Shown: positions 45,061 to 54,236, numbered from the stretch's first letter. The stretch is 64,000 nucleotides of DNA from Phycisphaerae bacterium (GCA_041652575.1 JBAZHC010000002.1:1-64000); one strand, 5' to 3'. Numbers and translations: made by a program. The notes: a model not told the origin generated them from the sequence alone.

Positions 45061-46266
45061 TCATTTTTTTAGGACGTTTTGGTCCGGCGACCATTTCTGC
45101 TGCCAGGCGGGGTATTTGTCCAAAACAGTCTGCGGATTATAAGTGTACCATGAATAACCGCTGCGTCTTTCCCGGTACACCTCGGCCATAGAATAAAGCA
45201 GTTCACTTTTTCTATTGGAGAATAAGGGCCTGTGTGTTTTGAGTTCGTAAAAACGTGCCCATATCGGCGGGGCAGTCGGGTCCTTAATTACTACTCTGTC
45301 GATTTTTGAGACTCCTAATGGAAATTTGACTTCGGGAGCGCTGATTTCCTGTACCCTGATACCGAAGAGTTTGGAATCTTCGAACCATTTGACCGCCGCC
45401 TGCACCGAATTGATAACTTCTTTGGAAGGGTTATCCAGACTCATTAAAAGAAGAACGATACCTGCACTTTCGTCATTACAGATGCTCGGCAATTCATAAG
45501 CCCTTGCCTTGGCGGGACGAAGATCGGTTTCATCGTGCTGCTGACACCATACTGTCAGTTTTTCATTATCGATTATCTGGCATTTGAGTATGCAATCTAA
45601 TCCTTTATCGAAAGCGATTTTGACTTTTTGACGGCGGGCTGAATCGACAAAAGAATAATACGGCTTATTATCCATTATATCCTTAAGCATATTCATTACG
45701 CCGACGAAGACATCGTCGTTAAAAGTGATATGAGTGCTGTAGTTCGCTTCCAAAGGGAAAAACTGCGGCCAGCCGCCGTTGGGATATTGTGCCGAAAGGG
45801 TAAAATCTATTCCCCGCAGGGAGGCGTTTTTATATTTTTTAATTTTGGTAATTTCATAAACTTTGGCCAGGTATTCTATTTGTGAATATGTCGTGTGGTT
45901 ATCGAATGTCGTGTGAAGGCTGCTCTTTGCCTTGAGAACTTTGGCTTTTTGCTGTTTGGTTAGTATGGCCAGCATATCATAATTTTTAGGCCAGCCGCCG
46001 TTGTTTTTCTGGTAGAGAAGAATGTTGTCGGCAATTTCTTTTATCTGCGTCGGTTTATAGCGGGGCTGATTCGGCTCCGGATTAATTACATTTTTTTCCT
46101 CATAGACATTGTACCAGTGGTGTTTGCTGTCAGAAAAACCGGAGGTGTCTATCCGGCATTCTTTATTGTCCGGCTTATTACCGGCATAAGAATAGGCAGA
46201 GATAAATAATACAACCAATGAGAGTAGAATTCTTATGCGTGAAGCTTTCCCGGTAATACCGAACAT
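45061..46266 (-). CDS. secreted pectate lyase, family PL10
   Basis: A 401-residue exported enzyme that cleaves polygalacturonate by beta-elimination. It has a signal peptide (about 1-28, IRILLSLVVLFISAYSYA). The (alpha/alpha) toroid has PL10 hallmarks: NGGWPKNYDM, TTFDNHTTYSQIEYLAKVYE, YPNGGWPQFFPLEANY, ITFNDDVFVGVMN and WCQQHDETDLRPAKARAYEL. Length fits a single-domain PL10 protein. AAGGAGGA precedes the start. It stands outside the sugar cluster on the left but fits the same polysaccharide-degrading lifestyle; no dockerin-like tail is present. The specific catalytic residues were not mapped. Confidence 0.92.
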   Translation of the reverse strand: MFGITGKASRIRILLSLVVLFISAYSYAGNKPDNKECRIDTSGFSDSKHHWYNVYEEKNVINPEPNQPRYKPTQIKEIADNILLYQKNNGGWPKNYDMLAILTKQQKAKVLKAKSSLHTTFDNHTTYSQIEYLAKVYEITKIKKYKNASLRGIDFTLSAQYPNGGWPQFFPLEANYSTHITFNDDVFVGVMNMLKDIMDNKPYYSFVDSARRQKVKIAFDKGLDCILKCQIIDNEKLTVWCQQHDETDLRPAKARAYELPSICNDESAGIVLLLMSLDNPSKEVINSVQAAVKWFEDSKLFGIRVQEISAPEVKFPLGVSKIDRVVIKDPTAPPIWARFYELKTHRPLFSNRKSELLYSMAEVYRERRSGYSWYTYNPQTVLDKYPAWQQKWSPDQNVLKK

Positions 46267-46356
46267 TTTTTCCTCCTTAAATAAATCGGTGGATATTTTA
46301 GCTTATTCTGACAGGAAATGGAATAATAAAGTTTGACAAGCTTTCATCTGAAAAGG

Positions 46357-48846
46357 TTATTTAAATGTTGAGATTTTGATTCGGCCGGCAGAATCAATTA
46401 CGGCAGTTACGGCACCGTCTTTACCCGTATAATAACTTTGAGAATGTTCCATAATTTGGGAGCTGGTTGATGAAAGCCGGGACCGGGAGCAGCTTGTAAT
46501 GAGAAATTCAGGCTTGAAGGCACTTAAAAATAACGGCTCAAGAGTTCTTGCCGAGCCGTGATGCGGAGTAATAATCAAATCGACGTCCAGTTGCGGATAT
46601 AAATCCATTAGATGCTTTTGAATACCGGCGGTTATGTCGGAACAAAATAAAATTTTCCTGCCTGCATACTCAACCAGCGAAACAAGAGACGATTCGTTAT
46701 CCGTTAAGGAATTTTCATCCGGGAGTTCCTTTGGCCATAAGCGAGTAATTACAGTTTTGCCGAGTAAAATTTTTTCAGGCGCAGCATAAATGGGAATATT
46801 CCCGGACCTGATAAACTCGCTTAACTTTGCGTCGGTTGCTGAAGTTTCGGCGTTTTGTATAAATTGTGGCGTCGTGTAAACATTTTTGCATTTGTGCTTA
46901 TTCAGTATTTCAGGCAGGCCGTTATAATGGTCGATGTCATCGTGACTTATAAAGACAGAATCAATTTCATCGGCGGCGATATAATTCAGAAAAGGGTTAA
47001 CCGTATTGTCGCCAATGTTTTTATTTGTTATAGAGCCTGCATCAATAATAAAGTTCTTATTGTCCGGCGTTTTAAGATAAATTGCCTGGCCGTGGCCGAT
47101 GGATAAAACAGTCAGTCGCAGCTTATTATATTTTTCAAAATTGTCTGAAATCACGGCAGAAATCAACAGAAGGACAATCGCCGCAGGATAAATAAAATTC
47201 AGGACCGGTCTTTTGCGGAACGGGAAAAATTTCCATAAAAAAAGCGGCAGATAAAAGAGTAAAACAATATAAATAGAAGGTTTGCCGATTATTACACTCG
47301 AAAACGGGACTTTGGCAAAGAGTGTAACAAGATATGAAAGTATCATTGCTGAAAAGTTGATGATAAAGCCCAAGCAATAAGCTAAGCTCGGCAGCAGAGC
47401 AGATAAAATAATTTTGACAGGGCCGAGGATTACAATGGCTGTTACAGGAAAAGATGCGGGTATTGTCCAAATGGCGGTAAGTAACTGGAACTGATAAAAG
47501 TGCCAGACAATTATCGGTGCTACTGTTATCCACGCGGCAAGACCTACGGAAAAAATATTAAGAGGTAATCGTAAAGGTGAATATAAAAGATTCTGCTGCA
47601 AAGGGTCTTTTGATAATGGAAGAAATTGTTTTATTGGTTCATTAAACAATAGTATGCCGATGGTTGCCGCAAAGGATAGCTGAAAGCCCGGGCTGAGAAA
47701 ATCCATCGGCCTTATAAGTAAAAGTAAAATTGCTGATGCAGCCAGACTGTTTATCGCCATTGAACGGCGATTGAACATTCGCCCCAGGCAGAAGATAATA
47801 ACCATTATTCCGGCACGAAGGGTCGGTGATGTTGCAGGGACGACAATAAGGAAAATAATCGTTGCGATAATACAGGCGATGGAACGGCCCGTGTGTAATA
47901 GACCTGCCTTTTTGGAAAACCACCATGCGGCACCTGCGAAAATTCCAACGTGCAGACCTGAAAGGCAAACCAGATGAACCAAACCAGTCTTTATGAAATC
48001 ATTATAAAGTTTCCTGTCAATTTTTGACCGGCTGCCTAATACGAGAGCTTCGGCAAGAGAAATATAATCATCAGATTCGGCATCTTTGAGCAGGGCGGCA
48101 ATAGCATACTGACGCAGCTTTGTTTTTATATTAAAAGGTGATTTCAGTTTTTCAGTGTTCAAAACAGTTATGATATTTGCGGATTTGACGGATGCTGACA
48201 GGAAAACGCCGTTGCGGTTCATATAGCGTTTGGTATCGAACTGGCCGGGATTATCGGCGGCAGAAAATTTTTCCAGTCTGCAGAAAGTCTGGATTTGGTC
48301 GCCGAGTTTCAAATTGTTCGCGTCTTCAGATATATAAAACTTTATTGTGCCGGCTGCATTTGCCCAGCCGGTAGTTGTTTTTATGCCGGTAACTTTTGCG
48401 TAGAAGGTTGTATAGGGCAAAGAAGGGAAATATTCGGCGAAATACCAGTCATTATTTTCGACAAGTTTTGGGGCGGAGATAATTTGAGTCCTGATACGAG
48501 CGAAAGTAAAATCCTCGCATGGAATGTTGCGAATATCGTTTGAAGCTGGCTTGTTGAAACTTATCAGCCTGATTGAACCGAGACAGGTAAAACATAGAAA
48601 TACAGAAATAAAAATCAGGGCACTTCTTCCCGGGGAAAATTTATGTGCCAAAAACAAAACAATACAGAAAGTTAAAATGCCAAAAGATGCGAATAATGGC
48701 AGATTAAAATAGAATTGTACAATAAGACCTATGAGCAAACCAACGGCTGGCAAAACAGCGGGGCAGGTAAATAAAATCTCTTTTAATGGCGATTGCGGCG
48801 CAAGACTTCGCTTAAACTCCTCGATTTTTTGCTGAATTTCATCCAT
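46357..48846 (-). CDS. comEC: ComEC/Rec2-type DNA uptake channel
   Basis: An 829-residue inner-membrane protein of natural transformation that passes single-stranded DNA into the cytoplasm. There are N-terminal hydrophobic helices (about 25-90), then an OB-like region (DUF4131) and the Competence domain with many membrane segments (LVHLVCLSGLHVGIFAGAAW is its signature). The C-terminal metallo-beta-lactamase-like domain has FIIDAGS, VFISHDDIDHYNGLPEIL (the HxDxDH site) and ITPHHGSARTLEP. It begins 16 bases after serS and is probably co-transcribed with it. Length and domain order are normal for the family. Confidence 0.94.
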   Translation of the reverse strand: MDEIQQKIEEFKRSLAPQSPLKEILFTCPAVLPAVGLLIGLIVQFYFNLPLFASFGILTFCIVLFLAHKFSPGRSALIFISVFLCFTCLGSIRLISFNKPASNDIRNIPCEDFTFARIRTQIISAPKLVENNDWYFAEYFPSLPYTTFYAKVTGIKTTTGWANAAGTIKFYISEDANNLKLGDQIQTFCRLEKFSAADNPGQFDTKRYMNRNGVFLSASVKSANIITVLNTEKLKSPFNIKTKLRQYAIAALLKDAESDDYISLAEALVLGSRSKIDRKLYNDFIKTGLVHLVCLSGLHVGIFAGAAWWFSKKAGLLHTGRSIACIIATIIFLIVVPATSPTLRAGIMVIIFCLGRMFNRRSMAINSLAASAILLLLIRPMDFLSPGFQLSFAATIGILLFNEPIKQFLPLSKDPLQQNLLYSPLRLPLNIFSVGLAAWITVAPIIVWHFYQFQLLTAIWTIPASFPVTAIVILGPVKIILSALLPSLAYCLGFIINFSAMILSYLVTLFAKVPFSSVIIGKPSIYIVLLFYLPLFLWKFFPFRKRPVLNFIYPAAIVLLLISAVISDNFEKYNKLRLTVLSIGHGQAIYLKTPDNKNFIIDAGSITNKNIGDNTVNPFLNYIAADEIDSVFISHDDIDHYNGLPEILNKHKCKNVYTTPQFIQNAETSATDAKLSEFIRSGNIPIYAAPEKILLGKTVITRLWPKELPDENSLTDNESSLVSLVEYAGRKILFCSDITAGIQKHLMDLYPQLDVDLIITPHHGSARTLEPLFLSAFKPEFLITSCSRSRLSSTSSQIMEHSQSYYTGKDGAVTAVIDSAGRIKISTFK

Positions 48847-48862
48847 TAAAAATATAAAGAAT

Positions 48863-50134
48863 TTACTTCGTAATTTTTTCCATGCCGTTCATATATGGCT
48901 GCAGTACCTTCGGTACATTAACCGAGCCATCGGCATTCTGATTCAGTTCGAGAACCGGTATCAAAATTCTCGGCGAAGCGATAACAGTGTTATTCAATGT
49001 ATGGCAGAAGAGATTCTTTTTCGTTTTGTTGTCTTTGTAGCGAAGATTTAATCTTCTTGCCTGAAAGTCGTAGAATTTGCTTGCGCTGTGCGTTTCGCCG
49101 TAATTTTTCCGCGACGGCATCCACGCTTCGATATCGTATTTTTTGGCCTGACCTCTGCCAAGGTCGCCCGTGCAGACCTTTACGACGCGATATGGAATTC
49201 CCATCGCCTGCATAACCGCTTCGGAGTTGGCTCTAATTTCTTCGTGATACTTTGCGCTCTCGGCGGCGTCGTTTTCGCAGATAACAACCTGCTCGACTTT
49301 ATCGAACTGGTGGATTCTATATAGGCCGTAAGTATCTTTGCCTGCGGCGCCGGCTTCTCTGCGGTAACAGGTGCTCATGCCGACAAATTTCTGCGGGAGT
49401 TTTTCATGCGGCAGAATTTCGCCCATATAATAAGCGGTCAGCGGCACTTCTGCGGTGCCGGCGAGATTTAATTCATCGCGTTCCATTCGATAAGTCTGCT
49501 CTTCTGCGCCGGGATAGTAGCCTGTGCCTGCCATCGCTTCGTTTTTCATCAGCATCGGCACAGAAAACGGCACATAACCCTTATTGACCATATAATCCAT
49601 CACGAAACGAAGAATTGCCCAGTGCAGCATCGCGCCGGCGCCCTTTAAAAAATAATTCCTCGTTCCGGCGAGTCTTACGGCTCTTTCGACATCAATTATA
49701 TCAAGAGCCATACCGAGCTGAATATGGTCCTTAGGCTCAAAATCGAATTGGCGAATCTGACCCCATTTGGCGATCTCTACATTTTCCGTATCGTCTTTGC
49801 CGAACGGTACATCATCGTCGGCAGGCTGAGGAACCTGCAGCATCAGTTCGTCGAATTCGGGCTGGAAATTTTTAATCTGCTCGTTGATCGCAGCTTCCTC
49901 ATTTTTAAATTCGGCAAGTTTATTTATCAGTTTTTGCTTTTCATCGCCGGAAAGTTTTGGGATGGATTTGCCCAGCGTATTTTTTTCGGTGGTTATTTCC
50001 TGCAGGCGTGTCTTTACTTTTCGCAGGTCGCCGTCAATCTGAAGCAGGCGGTCGATATCGACGTAAAAATTTTTCGCACGGCAGGCATTTTTAAACGGTT
50101 CGGTGTTCTCACGGATTGTTTTTATATCTATCAT
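48863..50134 (-). CDS. serS: seryl-tRNA synthetase
   Basis: A 423-residue class II aminoacyl-tRNA synthetase that charges tRNA-Ser. The N-terminal tRNA-binding coiled coil covers about 25-110 (VKTRLQEITTEKNTLGKSIP, EEAAINEQIKNF). Then come the TAEVPLTAYYMGEIL serine site, motif 2 in MSTCYRREAGAAGKDTYGLY, and motif 3 in NNTVIASPRILIPVLE. In motif 3, NNTVIASPR stands where most enzymes have NGSGLAVGR, a variant that keeps the key Arg. The ATG overlaps the upstream ketosynthase stop as ATGA, which suggests translational coupling to the fatty-acid genes. Confidence 0.96.
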   Translation of the reverse strand: MIDIKTIRENTEPFKNACRAKNFYVDIDRLLQIDGDLRKVKTRLQEITTEKNTLGKSIPKLSGDEKQKLINKLAEFKNEEAAINEQIKNFQPEFDELMLQVPQPADDDVPFGKDDTENVEIAKWGQIRQFDFEPKDHIQLGMALDIIDVERAVRLAGTRNYFLKGAGAMLHWAILRFVMDYMVNKGYVPFSVPMLMKNEAMAGTGYYPGAEEQTYRMERDELNLAGTAEVPLTAYYMGEILPHEKLPQKFVGMSTCYRREAGAAGKDTYGLYRIHQFDKVEQVVICENDAAESAKYHEEIRANSEAVMQAMGIPYRVVKVCTGDLGRGQAKKYDIEAWMPSRKNYGETHSASKFYDFQARRLNLRYKDNKTKKNLFCHTLNNTVIASPRILIPVLELNQNADGSVNVPKVLQPYMNGMEKITK

Positions 50135-51450
50135 TGGTTAAATCTTTTCACTATGACTACGTTGTTTTGGCCGCCAAAGCCAAAAGATTCCTTTAATACG
50201 ATATCGACATCCGCTTTCCGCGGCTTATTCGGCACATAATCCAAATCGAGATTCGGGTCAGGGTCGTTGAGATTTGTCGTCGGCGGCAAAATACCATTCC
50301 GAATCGCAAGGATACAGGTAATCAGTTCCGCTGCACCGGCTGCTCCAATTAAATGTCCCATCATACTCTTGATACTGCTGACGGGAGTATTTTTCGCCTC
50401 TTCCTTAAAGACAGTTTTTATCGCAAGGGTCTCAATGGAATCGTTTTCAGAAGTACTCGTGCCGTGAGTACTTATATAGTCTATATCTTTATAAGATAAT
50501 TTCGCGTCTTTCAAAGCGGCTTCCATTGCCAGAACTGCTCCGCGGGCTTCTTCGTGCATATCGGTTACACGGAAAGCGTCGCTGCTGCTGCCGTAGCCGA
50601 TGACTTCGGCGAGGATTTCAACGCCGCGTTTCTTTGCCGATTCGAGCGTTTCAAGAATAACAATCGCGGCGCCTTCGCCGATAACGAAGCCGTCTCTGCT
50701 TGCGCTGAACGGACGCGACGCGGTTTCGATGCTATCGTTTCTCGTCGAAAGGGCGGTAAGACGATTAAAGCCCATAATGCCCAGCGGATGTATCATCGAA
50801 TGTGCGCCGCCGGCAATCATTACATCGGCCTGGCCGGACTGAAGTATTCTGAACGCTTCGCCGACTGCCTGCGTACTCGCCGCACAGGCTGTAAGACAGC
50901 TTCTGATTGGTCCACGGGCACCGGTCAGCATAGAAACGTGAGCAGCGGGCATATTCGGTTCCTGTTCAAGCTCACGATAAGCCTGCATTTTACCGAAAGC
51001 GACAGCGGCCCATTTGGACCAGTCCATCTTTGCGGCAGCGTCGTCCCAGCCCTGAACGATAGCGTTAAAGAAATTTTCATTATCGACAGAGCCTTCGCCT
51101 GCGCCGAGATATACGCCGATTCTCCTGCGGTCGATGCCGTCACCGGGATTCTCTGTTTCGATATTGATTTTCGCCTGCTTGGCGGCCTGGGCAACTGCGC
51201 CGACTACAAATTTGCTGTGGCGATTGCCTTCTTTATGAAGCCGGGGATTTTTTGTGTATTTTGCAACATCGTAATTTTTGACTTCCGCGCAGAATTTTGT
51301 CGGATATGTCGATGCGTCAAAAATCGTAGTTGTATTTATGCCGCTGCGGCAATTGAGAATGTTATCCCACATTGTCGGGACATCGTTGCCGAGCGGGCAA
51401 ACTATTCCCATTCCTGTTATGACAACACGATTTTTATTTTTCTCATTCAT
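50131..51450 (-). CDS. fabF: beta-ketoacyl-ACP synthase (FabF-like, complete active site)
   Basis: A 439-residue thiolase-fold condensing enzyme that extends acyl-ACP with malonyl-ACP. The catalytic set is intact: Cys189 in SCLTACAASTQAVG, His329 in YISTHGTSTSEND, Lys361 and His366 in IKSMMGHLIGAAG. Sequence is typical otherwise (RVVITGMGIVCPLG start, GGQNNVVIVKRF end). It overlaps the next upstream ketosynthase-like gene by 8 bases and serS by 4. With its neighbour it may form a KS/KS-like pair within this cluster. Confidence 0.93.
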   Translation of the reverse strand: MNEKNKNRVVITGMGIVCPLGNDVPTMWDNILNCRSGINTTTIFDASTYPTKFCAEVKNYDVAKYTKNPRLHKEGNRHSKFVVGAVAQAAKQAKINIETENPGDGIDRRRIGVYLGAGEGSVDNENFFNAIVQGWDDAAAKMDWSKWAAVAFGKMQAYRELEQEPNMPAAHVSMLTGARGPIRSCLTACAASTQAVGEAFRILQSGQADVMIAGGAHSMIHPLGIMGFNRLTALSTRNDSIETASRPFSASRDGFVIGEGAAIVILETLESAKKRGVEILAEVIGYGSSSDAFRVTDMHEEARGAVLAMEAALKDAKLSYKDIDYISTHGTSTSENDSIETLAIKTVFKEEAKNTPVSSIKSMMGHLIGAAGAAELITCILAIRNGILPPTTNLNDPDPNLDLDYVPNKPRKADVDIVLKESFGFGGQNNVVIVKRFNQ

Positions 51451-52756
51451 ATTTTTTCAGCACAATCGCTGCGGTCTGGCCGCCATAAGTATAACTTGTG
51501 CAGAGAACATAATTAATTTTTTTCTTAATCTGTTCTTTCACAATATTCAGTTTGCAGTCTTTGTTGATATGTTCGCAGTTTTTCGCTGCCGGGATAATTC
51601 CATCATTCATCATACAGCAGGCGGCGATAATATCAACCGCACCTGCCGCTGCGCCGGTGTTGCTTGTCATACTCTTTGTCGGCAGTATCGGTATCTTATC
51701 GGCTGTATCGCCCAGTGCCTTGCGGATTCCCGCCGCTTCTGCGATATCGTCGGCGAAAATGCCTGTGCCGTGCGGGATAATCAAATCCAGTTGCTCCGGT
51801 TTTATCCCTGCGTTGGCAAGGGACGCTTCGATTGCAAACTGAACGCCTTTGCCGTCCGGCTCGAGAGATTCGTATTTGGCGTTTATACTACAGCTTTGAC
51901 CCATGCCTGCAATTTGAGCGTAAATTTTTGCGCCGCGTTTTTTGGCGTTTTCAGGATTTTCGAGTATTACACATCCGGCCGCTTCTCCGAAGACCGAACC
52001 TTTAGCGTCCGCGTCAAAAGGACGACAGGCGCCTTGCGGATTATCGTTATTACTTGCTGTTGCCCGTTTATTCAGGCATTGTCTTAGGTGGACAATTGGA
52101 TTTACCTTTGCTTCTCCGCCGCCGGCGAGAGCAAGTTCCGCATCGCCTCGTGAAATAATCTGTGCCGCTTCGATAATGGCCAGATGTCCCGCCGCCTCAG
52201 CGCAGGTGATTGTATTGCTGGGGCCCTGAATGTCGTGGATTATGCCGACGTGGCAGGCGAGCATATTGGGCAGATACTTAAGAAGCCAAAGAGGTGTAAC
52301 CGCTTCTATGCTATGTGTGCCCCATTTTTTTATATCGAATTTTCCGTCCGTGATGCCTTTGGCGACGGCAGGGGCAAGCTCGACAAGGTCGCAGCTTATT
52401 AAACCGGCGCCAAGAATTATTGCCGTTCGCCGGGGCTCGATTGTAATATTCTGTTCGTCGAAGGCTTTTGTTTTCAGGCCTGCGTCTTTGAACGCTTCAT
52501 TGGCGGCAACAACGGCAAGCTCGATATCGCGGGACATAAGTTTTGTTGTTTTGCGAATTGCCTTGGGAACGTGGTCGCGAATGCTGAAGTCGGGCGCCTG
52601 ACCTGCAATCTGACAGGTAAAGCCGGCCGGGTCAAAGGCCGTGATTCTGGCGATGCCGCATTTGCCCTGACAAAGGCCGGACCATAAATCTTTATAGCTT
52701 AATCCGAGAGGAGTGATTGCTCCCAATCCTGTAATTACCGGCATTTGTGCGGTCAT
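51443..52756 (-). CDS. ketosynthase-like protein with altered active site (His to Asn)
   Basis: A 437-residue ketosynthase homologue. Cys185 (NTITCAEAAGHLAI) and His329 (LIIPHGTGIFADDI) are kept. In the motif usually KSxxGHxxGAAGA it reads KSMTSNTGAAAGA, so the second catalytic His is Asn366 and the preceding Gly is Ser. Loss of that His impairs malonyl decarboxylation in known FabF enzymes. Partner subunits such as type II polyketide chain-length factors are similarly degenerate, though those usually lose the Cys. It overlaps FabF by 8 bases and the hot-dog gene by 4. It may be a non-elongating partner of FabF or use another priming chemistry. Confidence 0.88.
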   Translation of the reverse strand: MTAQMPVITGLGAITPLGLSYKDLWSGLCQGKCGIARITAFDPAGFTCQIAGQAPDFSIRDHVPKAIRKTTKLMSRDIELAVVAANEAFKDAGLKTKAFDEQNITIEPRRTAIILGAGLISCDLVELAPAVAKGITDGKFDIKKWGTHSIEAVTPLWLLKYLPNMLACHVGIIHDIQGPSNTITCAEAAGHLAIIEAAQIISRGDAELALAGGGEAKVNPIVHLRQCLNKRATASNNDNPQGACRPFDADAKGSVFGEAAGCVILENPENAKKRGAKIYAQIAGMGQSCSINAKYESLEPDGKGVQFAIEASLANAGIKPEQLDLIIPHGTGIFADDIAEAAGIRKALGDTADKIPILPTKSMTSNTGAAAGAVDIIAACCMMNDGIIPAAKNCEHINKDCKLNIVKEQIKKKINYVLCTSYTYGGQTAAIVLKKYE

Positions 52757-53298
52757 TTGGACGACTCCAGATAAGGTGTGTCAAGACCTGATGCCCTTAA
52801 CACGACGCCGAACAAATCGGTAAATACAAAATTTTCTTCCGGAAATTGTTTGCCCGCCAAATTATTGTCGATATGGCTGAACATCAAATCAATCTCAGCT
52901 ATCATTTCATCGTTACAGGTGATTTTGCCTGTCGTGGATGCCGCCTCGTCAGTTATCGATTCGATTTTTGCGTGTATTTTGAGTGTGTCGCCGGGGCGGA
53001 CGTAGTGGAAAAAAACTGCCTTGTTGATTTTAGCCAGGATTACCTTTTCCTTATAGCCTCTTGCCTGTCCCACAAGAAGACCTGCCGTCTGAGCCATCGA
53101 CTCAATCATCAGGCATTCGGGCATAATCGGAAAGCCGGGGAAATTATCGTGCAGATGCTCCTCGGCCATAGTTACATTTTTCACGGCGACGGCGTTAGAG
53201 CCGCTGTTGAACTCGATAAATTTGTCAATCCATATCCAACGCAATTTTGCCACCGGGAATAAAAATTTTAATTTTGCCACAGAGAACACAGAGGACAC
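52753..53298 (-). CDS. FabZ-like hot-dog protein lacking the catalytic His (keeps Glu)
   Basis: A hot-dog-fold homologue of 3-hydroxyacyl-ACP dehydratase. The helix region reads HDNFPGFPIMPECLMIESMA: Asn52 stands where FabZ has the catalytic His (usually GHFP), while the partner Glu66 is present, 14 residues later as in FabZ. The N-terminus is uncertain: the first 15 or so residues coincide with a dispersed repeat (53276-53303). A GTG start giving VAKLRWIWIDKF is likely and would shorten it by about 16 residues. It sits between the acyl carrier protein and the degenerate ketosynthase. See the complementary protein at 53760. Confidence 0.85.
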   Translation of the reverse strand: MSSVFSVAKLKFLFPVAKLRWIWIDKFIEFNSGSNAVAVKNVTMAEEHLHDNFPGFPIMPECLMIESMAQTAGLLVGQARGYKEKVILAKINKAVFFHYVRPGDTLKIHAKIESITDEAASTTGKITCNDEMIAEIDLMFSHIDNNLAGKQFPEENFVFTDLFGVVLRASGLDTPYLESSK

Positions 53299-53303
53299 AG
53301 AGA
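53276..53303. repeat. dispersed short repeat (CACAGAG/GACACAGAG type)
   Basis: GCCACAGAGAACACAGAGG, then ACACAGAGA. Sequences of this kind recur between genes in many environmental bacterial genomes. Here it overlaps the proposed N-terminus of the hot-dog gene, which argues for a later start codon. Confidence 0.5.
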
Positions 53304-53333
53304 TATAAATTTTATACAGTGTTAATCCGTGCT

Positions 53334-53732
53334 TCAGCCTGCCGCGTTAAGTCTTGCATCGACAAAGTTGACCAGAACATCGACGGTAAATAAATCGCCG
53401 ATTTTATTAACGCTGGGGTCTGCGGCAAACGCTGAAAGGTCGCTGTGCGGCATACGTTTTTTCAATTCTTCAAAGCCCTTTGGAGTAAGTTTCCCGTTGC
53501 TGACGTATTCTGCGGTGCTTAAAAGGCTTTCAGCGGGGAATAGTTCCTCACGCGGGATTTTTATTCCGAAAGCTTTTTCCATACGGAAAACGATATCGAG
53601 AAAATCAATGCTTTCAGCGCCGAGGTCGCCCATCAAAGTCGCGTCCGGCGTAACTTCATCTTCGTCAACTCCGAGAGCATCGACAAGTACGTTCTGAACT
53701 TCCACTAAAATCTCTTCACGAGTCATAGCCAT
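53334..53732 (-). CDS. acyl carrier protein with an inserted segment
   Basis: A 132-residue carrier protein. The 4'-phosphopantetheine site is Ser41 in DLGAESIDFLDIVFRMEKAF. Ordinary ACPs have about 75-85 residues. Here helices I and II are normal, and what looks like the last helix comes at the very end (GDLFTVDVLVNFVDARL). About 45 extra residues lie between them (including LTPKGFEELKKRMPHSD). This longer form is, to my recollection, common in Planctomycetota. GGAGG lies upstream of the start; MTREE two codons on is an alternative. It carries intermediates for the adjacent condensing and dehydratase enzymes. Confidence 0.88.
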   Translation of the reverse strand: MAMTREEILVEVQNVLVDALGVDEDEVTPDATLMGDLGAESIDFLDIVFRMEKAFGIKIPREELFPAESLLSTAEYVSNGKLTPKGFEELKKRMPHSDLSAFAADPSVNKIGDLFTVDVLVNFVDARLNAAG

Positions 53733-53759
53733 AAATAAAACCTCCGGTTATTAAAAAAA

Positions 53760-54230
53760 TTACATTCCGTTTAACAATTTCCAGCGTTCCTTCAATTTTT
53801 CAATTATATAAGCGTCTTCAGCGGCGAATTTAGAATCCTTTTCGACGAGGTTAAAATGCCTTAAGCTGAACTTCGCTTCGACAATCGGTTCGCCGTTGCA
53901 GGAGCCTGCCCCTGCGAAAGAGCTTATGTTTTCTTCTATCGTCTTTGCGGTAACGGTATATTGAATATTCATACCGGGAGCGGCAAAGCTTTTGTATTTT
54001 ACATTCTTTGCCTGAGCAAGCAACACCATACTATGGGCAAAGTTTTCAGTTTCCCTGACCAGCCAGCAGGCCGATTCGATTAGTCCCTGCAACAGAAATA
54101 CCCCCGGAAGCACCGGAAAAGCCGGAAAATGGTCGGCCAAATACTCCTCGGAAAGGGATACATTCTTGACAGTTTGTATCTCTTTACCCGGCACTATCTT
54201 AACTACGTTATCAATCAGGATAAATTTCAT
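53760..54230 (-). CDS. FabZ-like hot-dog protein keeping the catalytic His but lacking Glu
   Basis: A 156-residue hot-dog protein, first gene of the minus-strand fatty-acid operon. The key region reads YLADHFPAFPVLPGVFLLQG: His34 is present, but the Glu expected 14 residues later is Gln48. The sister protein at 52753 has the opposite change. In FabZ dimers the His and Glu of one active site come from different subunits, so a heterodimer of these two would restore one full site. The start at 54230 gives MKFILIDNVV, the usual family N-terminus; an upstream ATG at 54245 would add only MWGQV and lies inside the inverted repeat. Confidence 0.85.
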   Translation of the reverse strand: MKFILIDNVVKIVPGKEIQTVKNVSLSEEYLADHFPAFPVLPGVFLLQGLIESACWLVRETENFAHSMVLLAQAKNVKYKSFAAPGMNIQYTVTAKTIEENISSFAGAGSCNGEPIVEAKFSLRHFNLVEKDSKFAAEDAYIIEKLKERWKLLNGM

Positions 54231-54236
54231 AACTTG

